Of a stretch of DNA of 64,000 nt, positions 54,934 through 63,347 are shown piece by piece. Made by a program: the position numbers and the translations under genes. Origin of the DNA: an uncultured Litoreibacter sp. (GTDB taxonomy: Bacteria > Pseudomonadota > Alphaproteobacteria > Rhodobacterales > Rhodobacteraceae); NCBI GenBank assembly GCA_947493265.1, contig CANLQL010000001.1, positions 868,001 through 932,000 on the forward strand. The letters run 5' to 3'. The notes below the pieces were generated by a model. The model worked only from the letters and a program-made list of their open reading frames with translations, had not been told where the DNA came from and made no database searches. Numbering within the stretch: the stretch's first letter is position 1; each line of letters begins with the position of its first letter.

Positions 54934-55060
54934 AGGAATCCTGCATTTTTGCCTGATAACTATGCATGATTTGTGCTTATCGTCCATCTCGATTTTTTGT
55001 ATTATTCCGAGACGGTTGCGCCACTGCTGCTCGACCGTATTAACTCCAAGGAAAAGTATT

Positions 55061-55375
55061 ATGAGACTTCATACATTAGTTGCGACGGCTGGATTGGCCG
55101 CTTTGGTTGCGGCATGTGGGCAAAATGAAACCACATCGCCAATTTATCCGCAGCCAACTTTTGACAAGTTTGGCGGGGGCGTTTGTGAAGAAGGCTACAC
55201 CTATACGCCCGGAAGCACATCGACACCGACCACCTGTATTCCAGATGATGGTTGTATCCCTGTTTTTGATACGGCGGGGACACAGATTGATTGTCTGCCA
55301 CCTGATGACTTTAGCGAAGAGCGGAACCCAGGCCGCACAGGTCGCTCTCCAACAGGTGCTGCCGGGGTGCCATAG
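55061..55375 (+). CDS. Small lipoprotein (104 aa)
   Basis: The 104-residue product starts MRLHTLVATAG with a lipobox LVAACG (Cys20) and then a Thr/Pro-rich mature part with four further cysteines (CEEGYTY, TTCIPDDGC, DCLPPDD), suggestive of two disulphides. The ribosome-binding site is CAAGGAAAAG. A strong terminator follows. It is a probable outer-membrane surface lipoprotein of unknown role. A longer in-frame reading upstream is on the wrong part of the LysR gene. Confidence 0.7.
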   Translation: MRLHTLVATAGLAALVAACGQNETTSPIYPQPTFDKFGGGVCEEGYTYTPGSTSTPTTCIPDDGCIPVFDTAGTQIDCLPPDDFSEERNPGRTGRSPTGAAGVP

Positions 55376-55402
55376 TCCTGCAGATTAATTTTCACGAGTG
55401 AT

Positions 55403-55435
55403 CGCCTGGCTGTATTTCGCAGCCAGGCGTTTTTT
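55403..55435 (+). terminator. Terminator after the small lipoprotein gene
   Basis: CGCCTGGCT and AGCCAGGCG form a perfect stem around TGTATTTCGC-type loop bases, followed by TTTTTT. Confidence 0.85.
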
Positions 55436-55656
55436 ATGGAGTGAGGCCGAATTGAAGGAGACATTTCGGCAAGAGCAAATGGCAGTTTCGAGCCAAACCT
55501 CTGCGCACTCTGCTGGGTGGTCCGATTGCAGAGACAAACGTGAAGCGAACATTTCTAGTTAGGTGGTAATTGTGGTTCTTGCCGATACAAAATCTCTTTC
55601 ACGCTGTGCTTCTCTTTCTGCGTAAGATCTTAGCAACCAGCCGATCGTGGGTTATC

Positions 55657-56199
55657 CTATGCACGCCCGGCCGATTTTGCATGAAGCTCTGTGGACTCTA
55701 CCATCGTATCCCAATGCAGTACGTGAGATGCTATTTTTCCATTGTTTCCTTGCTCTATACGAAGCGAAATTGCCTCGCCGGGGTTCAGGCTAGCCAACCC
55801 ACCTTTTCGCAAGACGGCACCAGGCAAATAGATGTCATCAGATTCGCCGAAAACATTTGCAAAACCGTAGTCTTTGTTTGGGCAAAACCACTTCGTACGT
55901 GCTGGCAACATGTCCAGGAGCAGTGCTGAGTTGTCATCTGTTCCTTCGAATAGTGGTGCCTTAACCGAGTAGACTTCCAGGGCTTGGTAGCCACGTTCAG
56001 TCTTTATTGCGAGCATATCGATATGGCATCTTTCGCGAATTGAACCTCCGCCCCAAGTCTTGAGTACATTTTGGTGAATTAGAACATCTGAACCACCGAG
56101 ATCTGGGCGAATAAAGCCATAACCTTTAACAGGATCAAACCATTTTACGGTTCCGGTGATGTGAAGCTTTGAGGTCTCGTCGAGATTGGTTTGGTACAT
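55657..56199 (-). CDS. Double cold-shock-domain protein
   Basis: The roughly 180-residue protein begins MYQTNLDE. The first domain has TGTVKWFDPVKGYGFIRPDLGGSDVLIHQ with the RNP1-type KGYGFI and RNP2-type VLIH. The second, more diverged copy has TKWFCPNKDYGFANVFGESDDIYLPGAVL. Such tandem CSD proteins bind single-stranded RNA or DNA and may act as RNA chaperones. A longer frame upstream is rejected because it starts outside the fold. The gene stands alone. Confidence 0.85.
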   Translation of the reverse strand: MYQTNLDETSKLHITGTVKWFDPVKGYGFIRPDLGGSDVLIHQNVLKTWGGGSIRERCHIDMLAIKTERGYQALEVYSVKAPLFEGTDDNSALLLDMLPARTKWFCPNKDYGFANVFGESDDIYLPGAVLRKGGLASLNPGEAISLRIEQGNNGKIASHVLHWDTMVESTELHAKSAGRA

Positions 56200-56349
56200 T
56201 GTATTTCCACTACTGTATAACGACGCTCCGCAAGCAAAAGCTGGGTTCGAATGGGAGGCGGACAAAATTTTTGCTATAAATGAATTCTTTCGAAACGCGG
56301 AAAATCTAACTTCATCAGCTTTGAACCCAATACCGGCAACCTGACTTTG

Positions 56350-56556
56350 CTAGGCCGCTATTCGTAGATCAATCGATGACAAAACCTGCTCAACAGATGG
56401 GAACCGTTCCGTAATCTTTTGCGAAGAAGTTCTGGGCATTTCGAGAGACTTGGAAAGAAAACCTGATTTAGACGATTGCTCGTTTCGAACCGCACCGATG
56501 GCTTGTAAAGCGATCATACGGCGAAGGCGCGCTTTTTCTCCTATTGAAGGTTTCAT
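56350..56556 (-). CDS. Small basic protein (68 aa), tentative
   Basis: The 68-residue ORF has a good GGAGAG ribosome-binding site before its ATG. The product is basic, with Arg/Lys-rich N-terminus (GEKARLRRM) and no domain. It may be real; support is limited to the start signal and position before an AT-rich gap. Confidence 0.45.
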   Translation of the reverse strand: MKPSIGEKARLRRMIALQAIGAVRNEQSSKSGFLSKSLEMPRTSSQKITERFPSVEQVLSSIDLRIAA

Positions 56557-57229
56557 CTGTCTCTCCAGGTCGGTAATCGTGAACGTTTCTTTGACTTGGA
56601 TTATTGCAGCAGGTCGTTGAAGCTAAGTAGAACACCTCGTTCATGTTCGGTTAACAAATGGAGCAACGCATTTACCTGCAATTCGTGCCTTTGGATCGAC
56701 CATTGGAGGAAAACGCTCGACGGAACTCGATCTCCGCTCGGGTAGGGTTTTGAGATTTCAGCGGTGATCATGGCGTTTTAGCGGAGGTTGTGGAGCACCT
56801 GATCATTCGACGCATATATCTAATAAATCATTGATAAATAACAATAATAAATGTGTAGATCTGGTCATTAGACTTAGATACCGACGTAGTTCTTGATCGT
56901 TCAAAAGAATAGTCCCAAAAATTTGAATCAATAGTTTCTCAAGGAACAACTGACTGGAAATGGCTATTCTCGTTTTGAAACGCATCGGTTTATTCATATG
57001 AAAACAGCGGAAAAATTACGTCTTTTGCGTGTCTGGTTACGTGACGTCACATATTGAATGGAATTAATTTTCTAGAGCCCAAAGACCAATTCGGTCGCGA
57101 TATCGTCCACGACAACTCAACCGTCTCCACTATTACTCTCCTACATACCTCGCTCGGAAAAGCGTTGCGGACAGGTTTTGAAAACGTCGGAAACACGCGG
57201 TTCGTCTTGGAGAGGTCAACTGATGCGTG
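56557..57229. other. AT-rich gap without a convincing gene
   Basis: About 670 bases between the small basic ORF and the two-component operon. Frames exist on both strands but have no ribosome-binding site or family pattern. The 3' part, near 57040, contains TACGTGACGTCACATA, a perfect GTGACGTCAC palindrome (CRE-like shape) of unknown meaning. Confidence 0.4.
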
Positions 57230-58588
57230 TCAAGCTGTGACGGCTGGTGCCGCGTCGGTTTGTCGACCGACAGCAAGTAGGGTGATGCAACAGCATAGTC
57301 CGCCCATGCGCTTCGAGCGGCCCAACTCAAGCGAACCTCCATAAGCGCTGGCCAGATCGTTTACAATCGAAAGCCCCAGCCCGGTACCGGGAACCGAAGT
57401 ATCTAGGCGGGAACTTTCTTGCAGAACTGTGTTGCGTTGTTCTTCGGCAATGCCGGGGCCATCATCTTCGACAAGGATTAGGACCAACCCATCCCGTTCC
57501 TCGACTGAAATTGAGACGGCACTCTTGCACCACTTGAAGGCGTTCTCCAGCAGATTTCCTATTATTTCCTCTAGGTCCTGGGCGTCTATTGCGACGGCCG
57601 CTGAAAAGGAAGACACCTCAAATTCAGTCGACTGAGCCTCTGGCAGTGATCGGAACAAGCGCGCTATCCGCTGCACTGCTTGATCCACGTCAGTTCTAAT
57701 GTGAACGGCATTCTCTGCGCTTGCCGCGCGCATCCGTGCCAGCGACCGCACAATCTGTGCGTCAATGCGGTCCAGCGCTTCGAAAAGCGGCGCTGTATCG
57801 TCGACTGTCTGGCTCAAGACAACAAGTTCGTTGCGGAGCGCCGCCGATGGCGTTTTTAGCGCATGTGCGAGGTCCGCTGCCTGGCGACGGCCCCTGTCGA
57901 GAATATCGCGGTTGCGCCCGATCAGCTCATTAATGTCTTTGACAAGCGGGGCGACTTCCGTTGGGTAGTCGTCTGGAATCAAGGCATTTTCGGAATCCCA
58001 TCGGTTTCGGACATCAGCGCCAAGTTTTCGCAAGGGGCCGATCATAACCGTTGTCAGAACGCCGGCCCCCGCAATTCCCAGCAAACCGACAAGGCCAAAG
58101 GCAAACGCAACGCTGCGTCGCATCTCAGCGCGTTCTACAGCCAAAGCGTTCAGACTGGTGGCGACAGAAACGGTCCAGGTAGATCCGTCCACCAGCGTTA
58201 CCCGTTCGCGAATACCACGGACCGTACCATTAGGGCCCGAACCTTCCCAGATTGTCGGTGCCTCGGTGGCGGCCATGTTCTTTGGCAATACGGCATCAAA
58301 TAGGGATGGGGACGTGAAGACGTCACCATTCTCCCCGACGAGTTGCCAATATCGTCCGGAATAGACCCGTCCGAAGGCAGGGTCGGTCACAGCTGCTTCG
58401 ACACTCTGCGGGGATTGCGTGTCTCCGAGAGCCACAATGACTTGTGTGTGGCGTTCGTTCAAAATTTCATTGAATCGCCGGTTGGCGATCTGGTCAAAGA
58501 TAGTGGCCAGCGCAATTCCGCCAATCAGCGTCGCGATAACGGCCCATATGAGACCACCAATAATCACACGTCGTTGTAGCGACCGCAT
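57230..58588 (-). CDS. Sensor histidine kinase (PhoQ/QseC-like)
   Basis: The 452-residue kinase has an N-terminal membrane segment near residues 10-30, a periplasmic loop with paired Trp and Tyr residues (GRYWQLV), a second segment near 172-195, a HAMP-like linker and a kinase core with LAHALKTP (H box), NLLENAF (N box) and DGPGI/GTGLGLSI. Its start overlaps the regulator stop (TGATG). The nearby secreted PepSY-like protein could be its periplasmic partner. Confidence 0.9.
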   Translation of the reverse strand: MRSLQRRVIIGGLIWAVIATLIGGIALATIFDQIANRRFNEILNERHTQVIVALGDTQSPQSVEAAVTDPAFGRVYSGRYWQLVGENGDVFTSPSLFDAVLPKNMAATEAPTIWEGSGPNGTVRGIRERVTLVDGSTWTVSVATSLNALAVERAEMRRSVAFAFGLVGLLGIAGAGVLTTVMIGPLRKLGADVRNRWDSENALIPDDYPTEVAPLVKDINELIGRNRDILDRGRRQAADLAHALKTPSAALRNELVVLSQTVDDTAPLFEALDRIDAQIVRSLARMRAASAENAVHIRTDVDQAVQRIARLFRSLPEAQSTEFEVSSFSAAVAIDAQDLEEIIGNLLENAFKWCKSAVSISVEERDGLVLILVEDDGPGIAEEQRNTVLQESSRLDTSVPGTGLGLSIVNDLASAYGGSLELGRSKRMGGLCCCITLLAVGRQTDAAPAVTA

Positions 58589-59247
58589 CAGTCCAGATCG
58601 ATCTGATAGCCTTGGCCGCGTGCGCTGCTGATCAAGTCTTTGCCAAGCTTTTTGCGCAGACGATTAACGAAAACGGCGATGGTGTTGGAATCGCGATCTC
58701 CGTCATATGCGTAAATGTGCTCGGACAATTCTGTACGTGTCACCATGCGCCCAGCGTTGTGAAACAGGTAAGAGAGAACAGACAATTCTTGTGCCGTCAA
58801 AGGAATAGGCATCCCGTTGTTCAGCACCTTGTTGTTTCGGCTGTCGAAAAACACAGGTCCGCATTGGAAGACAGGATTAAGCTGCCCTGCCTGTCGCCGA
58901 AGCATCGCCCGAATGCGTGCCGAAAGCTCGGGCATATGAAACGGCTTTGTCATGTAGTCGTCAGCGCCTGCGTCGAGCCCGTCAACCCGTTCTGACCAGC
59001 CATCCCGGGCAGTGAGGATCAGCACCGGTGTGGTTACGTCGTTTTTGCGCCATTCTTTCAGGACCGAAATGCCATCGCGTTCAGGCAGGCCGATGTCAAG
59101 CACGACCAGATCGTAGGGTTCTGTAGAGCCAAGAAAAAGCGCGTCTTCACCGTTGGCAACAGTGTCAACCGCGCGTCCCTCATCGGCGAGTGCGCCTTTA
59201 ATTTGCTGGCTCAGCGCCGCGTCATCTTCTGCAATGAGTATTCTCAT
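58588..59247 (-). CDS. OmpR-family response regulator
   Basis: The 219-residue regulator has a receiver domain with the phospho-acceptor Asp in VVLDIGLPERDG and Lys in MTKPFH, then a winged helix with LTAQELSVLSYLF and DSNTIAVFVNRLRKKLG. It is the first gene of the kinase operon. A start just 45 bases from the convergent end of the repeat-containing secreted gene makes that gene a candidate upstream partner. Confidence 0.93.
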   Translation of the reverse strand: MRILIAEDDAALSQQIKGALADEGRAVDTVANGEDALFLGSTEPYDLVVLDIGLPERDGISVLKEWRKNDVTTPVLILTARDGWSERVDGLDAGADDYMTKPFHMPELSARIRAMLRRQAGQLNPVFQCGPVFFDSRNNKVLNNGMPIPLTAQELSVLSYLFHNAGRMVTRTELSEHIYAYDGDRDSNTIAVFVNRLRKKLGKDLISSARGQGYQIDLD

Positions 59248-59292
59248 TCGGCAATCGTTAACGACTTATCGCGGCGATTTTGTGGCGTTAGT

Positions 59293-59835
59293 CTAGTTCT
59301 TGCCGCCGCCATTGCCGCCGCCATTGCCACCGCCATTGCCACCGCCGTTGCCACCGCCATTGCCACCGCCGTTGCCACCGCCGTTGCCGCCGCCATTACC
59401 ACCGCCGTTGCCACCGCCGTTGCCGCCGCCATTACCACCGCCGTTACCGTTACTTTTGTTGTTGCTGGCATTTCCTGCGGAATTGCTCTTTCCGGAGTTT
59501 GTTTTGGCGGCTGCCATAACTTCCTCGCCGACGGTCGATTTGCCTGACATGAACTGTCCGCTGGCCGCATCCAGAATAACTGCACCCAATTTGCCATTGG
59601 TTTGCTTGATCAAGATGCGATAATAAACGGCGTCGGACTTGAAGGCGCGGACATCGACAACTTCGCCGTCAACGCGACTGTTCACAACAGACAAAACACG
59701 TGAAAAGCTCAGGCTTTTGCCTAAGCGAACATTCTCACGAAGCTCATCGCGCGTAAGTTCGCGAATGTCTGCGATGGCTGGAGCAGCCAGAAAGCCTGAA
59801 AGCAATAGGCCGAATATGAGAAATGTACGTTTCAT
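59293..59835 (-). CDS. Secreted PepSY-like protein with GGGN tandem repeats
   Basis: The 180-residue product, from the ATG giving MKRTFLIF, has a signal peptide (AIA-DI near residue 23), a PepSY-type region (about 25-100: LTRDELRENVRLGK, VVDVRAFKSDAVYYRI and VILDAASGQFMSG) and a tail of eleven or more GGGN units. PepSY proteins often modulate peptidases or sensor kinases. Directly after it comes an OmpR regulator, so the pair may sense or respond to this protein. The tandem repeats are encoded by a 12-bp unit and could vary in number between strains. It is divergent from a second repeat protein. Confidence 0.8.
   Translation of the reverse strand: MKRTFLIFGLLLSGFLAAPAIADIRELTRDELRENVRLGKSLSFSRVLSVVNSRVDGEVVDVRAFKSDAVYYRILIKQTNGKLGAVILDAASGQFMSGKSTVGEEVMAAAKTNSGKSNSAGNASNNKSNGNGGGNGGGNGGGNGGGNGGGNGGGNGGGNGGGNGGGNGGGNGGGNGGGKN
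59311..59442 (-). repeat. Eleven 12-bp tandem units encoding GGGN
   Basis: Eleven consecutive 12-bp units of the form RTTRCCRCCGCC occur here, each encoding Gly-Gly-Gly-Asn in the minus-strand gene. Units differ only at synonymous positions. A variable-number locus is likely. Confidence 0.9.
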
Positions 59836-59983
59836 GCATGTCTCATACGTTAAGCAAGTTGAACCGAGGATGAACAACTCGTTGTCGGCTCATTCACGCC
59901 TTCTATGGCCAATTGAATGCTGAGATAGAATCACCGTTTTCGCGAAAACAAGCAGAACGGCACATCGAAATGAGGAGACATTC

Positions 59984-61039
59984 ATGCTTACCGCCACCAA
60001 ATTACTTAGAGCTGCCACGCTTTCAATCGCCCTGCTTGGGAGTGCGGCTGTTGTGGCAACGATCACCATGCCGGACGTCGTATATGCTGGTAACGGCAAC
60101 GGGAACGGTGGTGGAAATGGCAATGGCGGCGGCAACGGGAACGGCGGCGGCAATGGCGGCGGAAACGGTGGTGGCAATGGTGGTGGCAATGGAAATAGCG
60201 GCGGCAACGGTGGCGCCGCTGACCATGACAAAGGCAACAGCGCGTCGTCCAAAGGCGGCGGAAAATCCGACAAAGCTCAGAGATCACGAGGTAGCGGCTT
60301 TCTAAAAGACCTCTTTACCGGCAAGACGCAACGCGCGAAGGCAGAACGCACGAAGACCACGACCCAAAAACGTGTGAAAACTGCGAGCGTTCAAAGGAAG
60401 TCCACGGTTGTAACGAAGTCTCCGAAACCGCGCGGAAACCGCCTGGCAAGAACGCTTGGCGTGCATCCTAGTGAGCTTGGCGCATTGAATGCTGCGAATG
60501 CGTCTCCGCAGGCGCTGGCGAATGCCTCTCCGAACTCCCGTGTTGGCAAACTTGCAATCTATGCCGAGGAAGTTGGTGCCATTCAGTCCATCCAAACAGA
60601 TTTGGATGCTGCGAAGGCTAATTTGGACTCGATTGAAGCGCCAGAACGCAGCATCGAAGAGATTGATCTTGCAACTGAGGCCGCCGCTGCCGAAAAAACG
60701 TCTCTTGAAGAACAACTCGCTGCTCTGGAAGACGATCTGGCTGCAGTAGGTGGCACTGACGAGGAAATCGAAGGCGAGATCGCCAGCGTCTCTGATGCAA
60801 TTGATGCCGCCGACGCTGAGCTTTCCGATCTTGGTCAAGAACGTGCTGACGCAGAGACCTACGCGGCAGCCGAAGAGGACGTTACCCAACTTGAGACCGA
60901 CTTGGCAGATCAAGAAGGCGTCGCCCGCAGCGCACTTGAAGCGGCAGCTAACAAAGAGGTTACTGACGAAATCGAAGCGGCCGTTCAGGCGATGCTTGGC
61001 CTCAGTGTTGAGCCGGGCGAGGCTGAGGACGACATCTGA
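59984..61039 (+). CDS. Secreted Gly/Asn-repeat protein with acidic helical domain
   Basis: The 351-residue protein has a signal peptide (VYA-GN near residue 35), a Gly/Asn repeat tract (about 36-75), a basic Lys/Arg/Thr linker (about 80-150), an adhesive-type middle with ARTLGVHPSELGALNAANASPQAL and a C-terminal acidic coiled coil (about 190-340) of Glu, Asp, Ala and Leu heptads (LEEQLAALEDDLAAV, ISDAIDAADAELSDL). The divergent neighbour shares the Gly/Asn repeat design. A surface or extracellular matrix-like scaffold is plausible, but I know of no assigned function. Confidence 0.78.
   Translation: MLTATKLLRAATLSIALLGSAAVVATITMPDVVYAGNGNGNGGGNGNGGGNGNGGGNGGGNGGGNGGGNGNSGGNGGAADHDKGNSASSKGGGKSDKAQRSRGSGFLKDLFTGKTQRAKAERTKTTTQKRVKTASVQRKSTVVTKSPKPRGNRLARTLGVHPSELGALNAANASPQALANASPNSRVGKLAIYAEEVGAIQSIQTDLDAAKANLDSIEAPERSIEEIDLATEAAAAEKTSLEEQLAALEDDLAAVGGTDEEIEGEIASVSDAIDAADAELSDLGQERADAETYAAAEEDVTQLETDLADQEGVARSALEAAANKEVTDEIEAAVQAMLGLSVEPGEAEDDI
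60088..60215 (+). repeat. Gly/Asn-coding tandem repeats
   Basis: Imperfect 12-bp units of the type GGCGGCGGCAAC alternate with GGCAATGGC-like variants, encoding GNGGGN runs at the start of the mature secreted protein. The design mirrors the opposite-strand repeat at 59311-59442. Confidence 0.8.
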
Positions 61040-61095
61040 TCCTAAACGGGTAATTTTGAGTATCCTTGCGGATCAGGTTCACCCCTGAAATCATC

Positions 61096-61133
61096 GAGAC
61101 CAGCCAGGTAATCTTGCTCGGCTGGTCTCTTTT
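61096..61133 (+). terminator. Terminator after the repeat protein gene
   Basis: GAGACCAGCC (61096-61105) and GGCTGGTCTC (61120-61129) form a perfect 10-bp stem followed by TTTTG. Confidence 0.85.
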
Positions 61134-61658
61134 GACTTTTCAGGAGGATAGCCCGCTATGGCAGTTTGCTTGTTTTCTGAGCAACTGCATCACAGTCTGT
61201 TTGTCGCAATAGTCCATTGCATCAGTGACCCCAGCGGATCAAGCCACTGAACACTTGGGCGGAGTTTTCGATCTAGTGTTCAACTCGACAGTCAACACAT
61301 TGCGCGGAACCTGTTGGCAACGAATTGCAAAGGTAGGTGTGTCCGCAAAGCCGTATTTGAACCAGCAGATATGCTGCGCGACGTTTGAATGTTTGCTTCG
61401 AAGAACTCGCAGTTTCTGGGTTTTGCTGCGCAGGTCCGAGGCGTGTTCCTTGATCTGACCCGATGCCATGACATCCACGACTTCTAATTTCGCCAGCTCG
61501 GAACCGTGGAGTTTGAAGTTGACGCCAGTCAGCGCCCTAACGCAAGATACAACGCTGCCTCACTGATCAGAAGCGTGCCCAAACTTCCAAGGCTCAGTGA
61601 AGCAGCTGATACTGGCTGCGGCTGGGTTATGACGCGAAAGTGTTGCGCCACGAAGCTC
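61134..61658. other. Gap without a supported gene
   Basis: About 525 bases. Frames of 60-80 codons on both strands have no ribosome-binding site and no recognisable protein pattern. A decayed gene or mobile remnant is possible; nothing in it could be assigned. Confidence 0.4.
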
Positions 61659-62225
61659 TTACGATTGGCGTTCAGCTTCAGCCTTTAGCTCAGCGTTGAA
61701 CATTTGATACATCGGCAGCAATCGGGCCACGAAGTTCGCCGCGTAAGGATTGCCCACGATTTCGTCTGATTGGACGAAGAGTGTTCGGTCACCACAAGCC
61801 TCAACCCGATAGAGATGGTTGTCATGGCCACCACCGACGTCTTCTGGAAACGGGTCTGACCAACCAATCACGCTGCCCTCATCGTAGATCAGGGTGTGGG
61901 GGATCGTCATGATGTTGGGTTCGCCATCCTCAGTGGTGCCAAAGATGAAGGTGATCGTCACGCTTCCACCATTTTTGATATCCCCGGTCATGCCTTGAAG
62001 GGTGCCGGAGCTCCACATGGCCATGTCATCAAAATCGGTCAGGATGGCCCAGACTTCCGCTGGGGTGGCGTCAACCAATACGGATGTGTGAACTGTTGCA
62101 TGAGTTTCAGTTACTTGGGCGATGCTGCCTTGCATCATGGTCGCATCGCATGGGGTATCGGCTGAAAGCGGTGTAGAAATGGCAGCTGCAAGAGCATACG
62201 CGACTAAGAGCCTAGAAGGTTTCAT
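61659..62225 (-). CDS. Secreted SRPBCC-family protein
   Basis: The 188-residue protein begins with MKPSRLLVAYAL, a signal peptide ending in LSA-DT, followed by an SRPBCC/START-like hydrophobic-ligand domain (VDATPAEVWAILTDFDDMAMWSSG..., GSVTITFIFG and SVIGWSDPFPEDV). The ligand is unknown. The ATG after GGAGTG is preferred to a GTG six bases upstream. It follows the aldo/keto reductase gene on the same strand by 54 bases. Confidence 0.8.
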   Translation of the reverse strand: MKPSRLLVAYALAAAISTPLSADTPCDATMMQGSIAQVTETHATVHTSVLVDATPAEVWAILTDFDDMAMWSSGTLQGMTGDIKNGGSVTITFIFGTTEDGEPNIMTIPHTLIYDEGSVIGWSDPFPEDVGGGHDNHLYRVEACGDRTLFVQSDEIVGNPYAANFVARLLPMYQMFNAELKAEAERQS

Positions 62226-62279
62226 GATCACTCCATGGTTTTTGGTGGGGGTTGTTTTAATGAGATGTAGCCACAGCGA

Positions 62280-63188
62280 TTATTTGCTGGGGTCGCCAGA
62301 GGCCCAAGCTACCCCGTTGCCGCGATCCATGGTTGCCATTTGCGCCATGTCGGCATTGTCGATCCCAAAAGAAAAGAGGTCGATGTTCTGGCGCATGCGT
62401 TCCGGGTTTAGGCTCTTGGGCAGGACGGCGTAGCCATTCTGGACGCCCCACCGCAACAGCAATTGAGCTTCTGAAACACCATATTTCTCGGCCATGCCCT
62501 TGAAGGCTGCGCCATCTGCCTTCATCTCGTCAGTTTTTGCGCTGTCCTGACCGGGCTTTGTGCGCCAAGTGGAAAGTGGGACAAGGCTGCTATAGGCGAT
62601 TGGCGTGATGTCATGCTTGGCCATGTGGGTCAGCAGGCCCGGTTTTTGGGACCAAGGGTGCAATTCAATCTGATTGGCGTCGGGCATGGGCAACCCTGCC
62701 TCAGCGATCTCATCTAGGTGGCTTTCGTTGAAGTTGCTCACGCCCACTGAGCGCGCCTTGCCGCTGGCTTGCAAATCTAACAACGCACGCCACTGCTCTA
62801 GACGCATGTCGCCACCGTAGGGGGCATGGATCAGATAAAGGTCCACATACTCCAAGCCTAGCCGCAACAGGGTTGCGTCGCACTCCTGGAGTGTTTGCGC
62901 GCCTGATTTGGGCGCATCGCCCCAAGCAGGGTTGCCCGGCCAAAGTTTGGCTGTGACGAACAGATCAGCGCGGGAAAGCCCTTCGGCTTTAAGCCCATCA
63001 CTGATCCCGGCACCGACGGATTCTTCGTTGCGATATCCTGAAGCTGTATCAATGTGCCGATACCCCGCCGCAATCGCAGAACGGATGGCGTCTTCAGCAT
63101 CGTCATTCGAGATCAAATACGTGCCAAACCCGACAGCCGGGATTGCGGTTTTTGTATTCAAGGTAAAGGTGGTTTGTGCTGCAGACAT
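62280..63188 (-). CDS. Aldo/keto reductase
   Basis: The 302-residue NADPH-dependent oxidoreductase contains the Tyr of DTASGYRNEESVG, the Lys of VTAKLWPG and the His of DLYLIHAPYG, the AKR tetrad. The end has NPERMRQNIDLFSFG. It reduces carbonyl compounds; the divergent AraC-type gene is a likely regulator. Confidence 0.9.
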   Translation of the reverse strand: MSAAQTTFTLNTKTAIPAVGFGTYLISNDDAEDAIRSAIAAGYRHIDTASGYRNEESVGAGISDGLKAEGLSRADLFVTAKLWPGNPAWGDAPKSGAQTLQECDATLLRLGLEYVDLYLIHAPYGGDMRLEQWRALLDLQASGKARSVGVSNFNESHLDEIAEAGLPMPDANQIELHPWSQKPGLLTHMAKHDITPIAYSSLVPLSTWRTKPGQDSAKTDEMKADGAAFKGMAEKYGVSEAQLLLRWGVQNGYAVLPKSLNPERMRQNIDLFSFGIDNADMAQMATMDRGNGVAWASGDPSK

Positions 63189-63347
63189 GCGATGCTCCTA
63201 TCAAATGCGTGGTTGATCCGAAGCTATGGTTGCGCTGCTGAAGCGTCCTGCCAGATTCTCCAGTAGTTTTGCCAATTCCTCCGAATATCGGTGTTAATGC
63301 GTGATATTGAGCTACAGGTTTGATAGGGTTTGGAGAGGGAGACGCTG
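63189..63347. promoter_or_regulatory. Divergent promoter gap between the reductase and the AraC gene
   Basis: This 159-base gap holds the promoters of two divergent genes. GGAGAGGGAG before the regulator start is a strong ribosome-binding site. No clear operator was identified. Confidence 0.4.

Noticed and set aside
61239-61478. Possible transposase remnant in the gap 61134-61658
   Set aside because: Frames on both strands show no recognisable transposase motif, so I report only a gap.
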